From: an uncultured Massilia sp.
GTDB lineage: Bacteria; Pseudomonadota; Gammaproteobacteria; Burkholderiales; Burkholderiaceae
Direction: 5' to 3'
Assembly (NCBI GenBank): GCA_946481275.1
Contig: CAMLMV010000101.1
Location: 1 to 5,456, forward strand
Length of the DNA: 5,456 nucleotides
This document shows positions 3,580 to 5,456 of the stretch, piece by piece (positions within the stretch are counted from its first letter, which is position 1; the number at the start of each line of letters is the position of its first letter). The notes below the pieces were generated by a model. That model was given only the letters and a program-made list of their open reading frames with translations, made no database searches and was not told the origin of the DNA. A program made the translations under genes and the position numbers.

Positions 3580-5355
3580 ATGAAGTCCGCACACACCTCC
3601 CCCAGCCTGCTGCCGATGTTGGTCGCCAGCGTCCTTTCCATCGGTGCCGCACACACCGCCCTCGCCGCGCAAGACGCCGGCTATGCGCGCGGCCGCATCC
3701 TGGTCGAGGCGCGCCCGGGTCTGTCGGACGCGGCCCTGGATCGTATCCTCAAGGAACACGGCGGCAAGCGCCGCAAGATCGGCCAGAGCCGCCTGCACAT
3801 CGTCGACCTGCCGGCCAACGCGTCGGAAGTGGCCGTCGTCGCGAAGCTGGCGCGGCGTCCCGAACTCAAATTCGCGGAACTTGACCGCATCGTGCCGGCC
3901 GCGCTCGCCGTGACCGACCCGTACGCCGGCAGCGAGTGGCACCTGAACAAGATCGGCGCGACCAGCGCATGGGACAGCTCCCTCGGCCGCGGCGTGACGA
4001 TCGCCGTGCTCGATTCGGGCGTGAACGTCAACCACCCCGATCTCAAGGACCGCCTCGTGTCGGGGTATAACGTCTATGGCGGCAACACCGACCTGACGGA
4101 CGTCTGCGGGCACGGCACGGCCGTCGCCGGCACGGCGGCTGCCACGTCCAACAACGCAGCCGGCGTGGCCGGCATCGCGGGCGGAGCCAACATCATGCCC
4201 CTGCGCATCGCCTACAGCGACAGCACCGGATGCCACGCCTACTTCAGCACGATCGCCAGCGGCATCACGTATGCGGCCGACCATGGCGCGCGGATCGCGA
4301 ACATCAGCTACACCGGCATCGCCGGCAGCGCCGCCATCCTCAGCGCAGCCCGCTACATGAACAGCAAGGGCGGTCTCGTGTTCGTTTCCGCCGGAAATAA
4401 CAACGTCGACGAGAACGTCGTGCCCGATCCGGCGCTGGTCGTCGTGTCGGCGACCGACAGCAACGACGCCAAGGCCAGCTTCTCGAGCTGGGGCAGCTTC
4501 GTCACCATCGCGGCGCCGGGCACGAACATCTGGACGACGAACAATTCCCTCGGTTATTCGGCATGGAACGGCACGTCGTTCTCGGCGCCGGTCACCGCCG
4601 GCGTCGCCGCGCTGATGATGGCGGCCCGCCCCGATCTGGGCGGCGACACGATCCAGTCGCTTCTGTACTCGACGGCCGTCGATCTCGGCGCGGCCGGCCG
4701 CGATGCCGTGTTCGGGTATGGCCGCGTGGATGCCGCCGCCGCCCTGCGCGCCACCGTGGCGTACCAGCCGCCGGTGGACACGACCGCCCCGCTCGCATCG
4801 ATCGCCGCGCCGCTGGCGAACAGCTCGGTGTCGGGCCTCGTCGGCGTCTCCGTCAATGCCGGCGACAACGTGGGCGTGGCACGCGTCGACCTGACGGTCA
4901 ACGGCACCGTGGTGGCCACCGACACCGCCGCGCCGTACAGCTTCAGCTGGGACTCGACCGGCGTCGCCAACGGCATGGCCAGCGTGGTCGCCGTCGCCTA
5001 TGATGCCGCCGGCAACGCCGGCCGGTCCGCCGCGGTCGCCGTCAACGTCGCCAATGCCGCGGCGACGGTCGGCAAGGATACGACGCCGCCTGTCGTCGCC
5101 ATCGGCAATCCGGTGGCGGGTGTCGTCAACGGCAACGTCGCCGTCTCGGTCAACGCGACGGACGACGCGGGCGCCGCGGGCATCAAGACCACGCTCGTGA
5201 TCGACGGCCAGACGAAGGCCCAGGGCACGGGCGGTACGCTCGGCTATAACTGGAACACGCGCAAGGCCGCCGCCGGCCAGCACACCATCACCGCCACGGC
5301 GCGCGATGCCGCGGGCAATACGAGCAGCACGTCGGTCACCGTGACGACGAAATGA
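3580..5355 (+). CDS. Secreted subtilisin-like serine protease (peptidase S8) with two C-terminal Ig-like domains
   Basis: A 591-residue preproprotease. Residues 1-29 are a Sec signal peptide ending ALA. Residues 36-107 resemble an inhibitory prodomain (GRILVEARPGLSD...RLHIVDLP...FAELDRIVP). The S8 catalytic domain (about 115-393) has the full triad: Asp145 in VLDSGV, His178 in CGHGTAVAG and Ser333 in NGTSFSAP. The oxyanion-hole Asn is 273 in SAGNNN. The only two cysteines, Cys176 (two before the catalytic His) and Cys218, probably form a disulfide. Two Ig-like repeats follow (about 400-491 and 500-590), opening DTTAP and DTTPP exactly 100 residues apart. Such domains usually aid binding to polysaccharide or cell surface. 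No PEP-CTERM or other sorting tag is present, so release across the outer membrane (for example by type II secretion) is likely. ATG 3580 is preferred over the adjacent GTG 3577 because AAGGAA then has an 8-base spacing. A c-di-GMP riboswitch lies upstream. No terminator separates it from tRNA copy 4. Confidence 0.94.
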   Translation: MKSAHTSPSLLPMLVASVLSIGAAHTALAAQDAGYARGRILVEARPGLSDAALDRILKEHGGKRRKIGQSRLHIVDLPANASEVAVVAKLARRPELKFAELDRIVPAALAVTDPYAGSEWHLNKIGATSAWDSSLGRGVTIAVLDSGVNVNHPDLKDRLVSGYNVYGGNTDLTDVCGHGTAVAGTAAATSNNAAGVAGIAGGANIMPLRIAYSDSTGCHAYFSTIASGITYAADHGARIANISYTGIAGSAAILSAARYMNSKGGLVFVSAGNNNVDENVVPDPALVVVSATDSNDAKASFSSWGSFVTIAAPGTNIWTTNNSLGYSAWNGTSFSAPVTAGVAALMMAARPDLGGDTIQSLLYSTAVDLGAAGRDAVFGYGRVDAAAALRATVAYQPPVDTTAPLASIAAPLANSSVSGLVGVSVNAGDNVGVARVDLTVNGTVVATDTAAPYSFSWDSTGVANGMASVVAVAYDAAGNAGRSAAVAVNVANAAATVGKDTTPPVVAIGNPVAGVVNGNVAVSVNATDDAGAAGIKTTLVIDGQTKAQGTGGTLGYNWNTRKAAAGQHTITATARDAAGNTSSTSVTVTTK

Positions 5356-5363
5356 TCTCGTAT

Positions 5364-5391
5364 TTGCCAAAAGGAAAAAGTCGGCTATAAT
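5364..5391 (+). promoter_or_regulatory. Sigma-70 promoter of tRNA-Arg copy 4
   Basis: The -35 TTGCCA (5364-5369), a 16-bp spacer and a perfect -10 TATAAT (5386-5391) have the same geometry as copies 2 and 3, but without the extended TG. The G/C-rich discriminator (GCCGGCCTCGGA) is one base longer. It begins 8 bases after the protease stop codon. Confidence 0.9.
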
Positions 5392-5403
5392 GCCGGCCTC
5401 GGA

Positions 5404-5456
5404 GCGGCTGTAGCTCAGCTGGATAGAGTACTTGGCTACGAACCAAGGGGTCGTGG
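5404..5456 (+). tRNA. tRNA-Arg(ACG), 3'-truncated by window edge (copy 4)
   Basis: The first 53 bases are identical to copy 2: acceptor 5' strand GCGGCTG, D arm, and anticodon arm with ACG at 5438-5440. The gene continues beyond the window. Confidence 0.96.

Noticed and set aside
3559..5370. 603-residue open frame on the minus strand opposite the protease
   Set aside because: It is an Arg/Gly/Asp-rich, low-complexity translation typical of the antisense of a GC-rich gene. It has no domain and no ribosome site, and the plus-strand protease has a full catalytic triad.
1..5456. Regular repeats as a CRISPR-like or insertion-sequence array
   Set aside because: The repeats are complete tRNA genes with cloverleaf, promoter and terminator. 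Their spacing is irregular and gene-sized, and no transposase, integrase or cas gene is visible.

Overview
The window is a stretch of a GC-rich bacterial chromosome. It most resembles a betaproteobacterium of the Oxalobacteraceae type (Massilia/Duganella-like). That placement is inferred from the strong G/C third-position bias, the PEP-CTERM protein, the sigma-54 promoter, the SPFH/Arc-like gene pair and the CCA-encoding tRNA genes; no marker gene proves it.

Layout: four identical copies of a tRNA-Arg(ACG) gene divide the window into three cargo compartments. The first (1-53) and last (5404-5456) copies are cut by the window edges; the complete copies are 649-725 and 1977-2053. Every copy whose upstream region is visible has its own promoter with a 16-bp spacer and a perfect TATAAT. 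Every copy whose downstream region is visible is followed within about 15 bases by a hairpin-plus-U terminator. Compartment 1 (54-648) holds a GNAT acetyltransferase. Compartment 2 (726-1976) holds a leftward two-gene operon: a membrane-anchored SPFH/band-7 protein and a 64-residue Arc-like ribbon-helix-helix protein. Its promoter is overlain by a 16-bp palindrome plus a third half-site. Compartment 3 (2054-5403) holds a secreted PEP-CTERM protein behind a textbook sigma-54 promoter, then a secreted subtilisin-like (S8) protease whose leader carries a cyclic-di-GMP class I (GEMM-I) riboswitch.

How it may work together: compartment 3 looks like a surface or biofilm-matrix unit. The PEP-CTERM protein would be an exosortase substrate expressed through RpoN, and the protease would be under c-di-GMP control by RNA. 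Compartment 2 looks like a self-contained membrane-stress-type pair, with the small DNA-binding protein as likely autoregulator. The repeated tRNA cassettes are a natural substrate for recombination and may explain why unrelated cargo sits between them. The most notable elements are the riboswitch and its possible competing stem, the operator of the SPFH/Arc pair, the sigma-54 promoter, and the cassette-like tRNA array.
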